Assembly: GCA_024689465.1 (NCBI GenBank)
Contig: JAILDL010000038.1
Location: 1-64,000 of the forward strand
Direction: 5' to 3'
Origin: Lachnospiraceae bacterium
Lineage (GTDB): Bacteria > Bacillota > Clostridia > Lachnospirales > Lachnospiraceae
Length of the DNA stretch: 64,000 nucleotides
Of the stretch, positions 62,176-64,000 are shown in pieces. Positions within the stretch are counted from its first letter, which is position 1; each line of letters starts with the position of its first letter. The notes beneath the pieces were generated by a model. That model searched no databases, was not told the origin of the DNA, and saw nothing but the letters and a program-made list of their open reading frames with translations. The translations under genes and the position numbers were made by a program.

Positions 62176-62682
62176 CTACTGAAGCTTCTTAGCAATCTCA
62201 AACAGTTCCGGCCGGAGATGACAATAGCCGGTGGGATTCTTATCCAGGTAATCCTGATGGTATTCTTCCGCGGTGAAGAACTGATCCAGCTTACCGGATT
62301 CTACCGCCAGCTTCTTGCCCTCTGCAGCTAACTCCGCTCTCTTTTTCTCCATGAATGCATCCACCATGGGAGCAAGACTCTCATCTGCATAGTAAATGCC
62401 GGTGCGGTACTGCACGCCGGTATCTTCGCCCTGCTTATTGACGCTGGTGGGATCGATGGCGTAGAAGTAAAATTCCAGAAGCTTTTCCGGATCCAGAACA
62501 CGCTCGTCAAAATCCACCTTTACGGTCTCTGCATGACCGCTTCCTTTGCAAACCTCCTCATAGGAGGGATTCTCGGTATTTCCGTTGGCATAGCCTACGG
62601 TGGTAGCTGTTACCCCTTTAAACTGTGCCAGATATTTCTGAGTGCCCCAGAAGCACCCGCCTGCTAAATAAATGGTTTTCAT
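62176..62682 (-). CDS. msrA: Peptide methionine sulfoxide reductase MsrA
   Basis: This 168-aa enzyme reduces methionine-S-sulfoxide in proteins. It has the catalytic motif GGCFWGTQKYL (Cys near 10), the substrate segment TGVQYRTGIYY and a tail HQDYLDKNPTGYCHLRP with a possible resolving Cys. The length fits compact MsrA. No MsrB gene is nearby. It is monocistronic with its own terminator. Confidence 0.95.
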   Translation of the reverse strand: MKTIYLAGGCFWGTQKYLAQFKGVTATTVGYANGNTENPSYEEVCKGSGHAETVKVDFDERVLDPEKLLEFYFYAIDPTSVNKQGEDTGVQYRTGIYYADESLAPMVDAFMEKKRAELAAEGKKLAVESGKLDQFFTAEEYHQDYLDKNPTGYCHLRPELFEIAKKLQ

Positions 62683-62747
62683 TGGTCATACCTCCACACA
62701 TCAGAATACTCGATTCAAGGAAAAAGGAACAGTAAAAGTTTTCTAAA

Positions 62748-62776
62748 TTGATAAATCCCCTGATTTTCCCTATAAT
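62748..62776 (+). promoter_or_regulatory. Promoter of the acyltransferase gene
   Basis: TTGATA (62748-62753), a 17-nt spacer and TATAAT (62771-62776) lie about 75 nt before the ATG. Confidence 0.7.
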
Positions 62777-62852
62777 TTAGGAGATGGTAATGGCCCGGAG
62801 ATCTCTGTTTGGATATTTTGTCAGGCAAACCTTAGTACAAGGATAAAAGTTT

Positions 62853-63977
62853 ATGGAACAAACGGCAGGTAAAATTATAAATATAACGGAAAAAACGGTG
62901 GATAACAGGAAAAAGCATGATACCTCCATGGATTTTTTGCGGGTCCTTGCGATCACGCTGGTGATCGCAAGCCATGCTAAGATCTTAGAGCAAGGCGGTG
63001 TGGGAAACTGTATCTTTTTTGCTTTAAGCGGCTTTTTTGTGGCAATGCCTTTTAAGAAGGACGGGGAGCTTGCCTTTCTTTCCTTTAAAGAGTGGCTTTT
63101 CTATTACGGCAAGCGCCTTCTTAGAGTTCTTCCGGCATATTACGCGTATCTTTTATTTGTGGTCTATTTTACCGGCACCATCTTTGTGACGGCTTTAGAC
63201 GGCTACGGGAGTTTGCTTCTTCACATGTGCTTTTTCAAAGTGGGAGGGCATCTGTGGTTTATCCAGCAGGAGATGGCCTTTTTCCTGATCTGCCCGGTGA
63301 TCCTGTGCCTTACAGCAATCCTTAAAAAGACGCTTAAAAAAGTGATCACCAAAGACTGGCAGATATCTCTCCTGCAGGCTTTGTTTGTAGCGATCCTTGC
63401 GTATCTTTTTTACCGGTTCCTGCACATTAATCTCTACGGCAATAACAGCATCGTTGCCTTTATGCCCCAGCGGATCATGACGGGGATGGTGGCAGCTTAT
63501 ATCTATCAGGCTTTGAAAGCATCTCTTCCGAAATTGGGAGAAACAAAAGGCTTTCAGATCCTGACCGATATCTACATGGTCTTTTTTGTGCTGTTTTGCA
63601 TCCTGAGCAGCGAATGGATCCTATCCCGCATTAATCCCGCATTTACGGGCTATTACATCGGCTGGGAGAATCCTCTTCTGGTACTTAACCTGACCTGCCT
63701 GGCACTGATCCTGTTAGCAAGCAGCGGGAACTGTCTGATTAAGAAGTTTGCCTCTCATCCGCTGATCGGATTTCTGGCAAGTTTAAGCTTTTCCATGTAT
63801 CTGTTCCACTTTCCCTTCCTGTCCCTACTTGGAAGCGGCAGCAGGGCGCGGACCTTCCTCCTGGTATACCTTGTGACCGTTGGGTTCGCATATCTGGTAA
63901 AGAAGGGCATTGAGGAGCCGGTGCAGAAGCTGTTTAAAAAACGCAGACCGAAGGAAAATAAAGTACTGATCGCCTGA
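62853..63977 (+). CDS. Acyltransferase 3 family membrane protein
   Basis: This 374-aa integral membrane protein has about ten helices. Its N-terminus carries the family pattern MDFLRVLAITLVIASHAKI, with the conserved Asp, Arg and His. It is predicted to O-acylate a surface sugar or lipid. The start ATG lacks a clear ribosome site (AAGGATAAAAGTTT). A basic tail (KKRRPKENK) is cytoplasmic. No other surface-glycan gene is nearby, and the window ends 23 nt after the stop. Confidence 0.88.
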   Translation: MEQTAGKIINITEKTVDNRKKHDTSMDFLRVLAITLVIASHAKILEQGGVGNCIFFALSGFFVAMPFKKDGELAFLSFKEWLFYYGKRLLRVLPAYYAYLLFVVYFTGTIFVTALDGYGSLLLHMCFFKVGGHLWFIQQEMAFFLICPVILCLTAILKKTLKKVITKDWQISLLQALFVAILAYLFYRFLHINLYGNNSIVAFMPQRIMTGMVAAYIYQALKASLPKLGETKGFQILTDIYMVFFVLFCILSSEWILSRINPAFTGYYIGWENPLLVLNLTCLALILLASSGNCLIKKFASHPLIGFLASLSFSMYLFHFPFLSLLGSGSRARTFLLVYLVTVGFAYLVKKGIEEPVQKLFKKRRPKENKVLIA

Positions 63978-64000
63978 TCTGTAAAAAGGAACCTATATCA

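Noticed and set aside
1-64000. CRISPR array, insertion sequence, prophage or integrase
   Set aside because: No regularly spaced repeats, transposase, integrase or phage genes were seen. The only dispersed repeat is the 17-25 bp GC-rich element.

Overview
The window looks like chromosome of a member of the Lachnospiraceae or a close relative (Clostridia, Bacillota). The base composition is near 50% GC. Genes have strong AGGAGG-type ribosome binding sites, many intrinsic terminators and TTGACA/TATAAT promoters. The gene content fits too: a YesM/YesN-type two-component system beside a family 1 sugar ABC importer, an FchA/FolD one-carbon pair, TrkA/TrkH, an ACT-domain protein beside hom, and lipoprotein-anchored binding proteins. 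This placement is inferred from gene content; no 16S rRNA is present. I see no phage, insertion sequence, CRISPR array or plasmid module, so this appears to be ordinary chromosome.

Layout. 1-7.1 kb, mostly minus strand: tRNA-Leu, a YesN/YesM two-component system, a sugar ABC importer (two permeases and a binding protein) and a small lipoprotein. 7.1-14.1 kb, plus strand: a diguanylate cyclase, then a compact run of HAD phosphatase, RimK-like ATP-grasp ligase, FolC/Mur-type ligase, YvcK/CofD-family protein, a large structured RNA, cyclodeaminase (fchA) and folD. 14.2-24.1 kb: PAS-GGDEF protein, M18 aminopeptidase, heterodimeric ABC exporter, RsmF-type rRNA methyltransferase, FGGY kinase and AraD-type epimerase. 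24.1-27.6 kb, minus strand: acetyltransferase, TrkH and TrkA. 27.7-31.5 kb: DUF1653 protein, MutY, glycosyltransferase, a candidate small RNA and a membrane protein. 31.5-38.9 kb: a five-gene oligopeptide (Opp) importer with enlarged binding protein and OppC. 39-47 kb: PAP2 phosphatase, diacylglycerol kinase-like protein, glyA, ACT protein, hom, aspartate kinase and class II aldolase. 47-53.3 kb: a MacB-like ABC module with its own exported CARDB-like protein, an orphan promoter/transcript, and a membrane-anchored GH3-like protein. 53.3-64 kb: chemoreceptor, tRNA-Gly, argS behind an Arg-codon leader, ABC exporter, heavy-metal-binding protein, hydrolase, SDR, MsrA and an acyltransferase.

The most unusual items are as follows. 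(1) argS has its own promoter, an Arg-rich leader ORF, a possible antiterminator and an intrinsic terminator, which together look like ribosome-mediated attenuation. (2) The ATP-grasp + Mur-ligase + CofD/YvcK-family gene run leads into folate genes and suggests modification of a small molecule or cofactor by amide ligation. (3) A roughly 217-nt RNA closed by a long GC-rich stem lies inside that run. (4) A consensus promoter fires into about 300 nt without a convincing ORF. (5) A short GC-rich repeat is found four times, at or just after the ends of genes. Function calls rest on motifs read by eye; no database search was possible.
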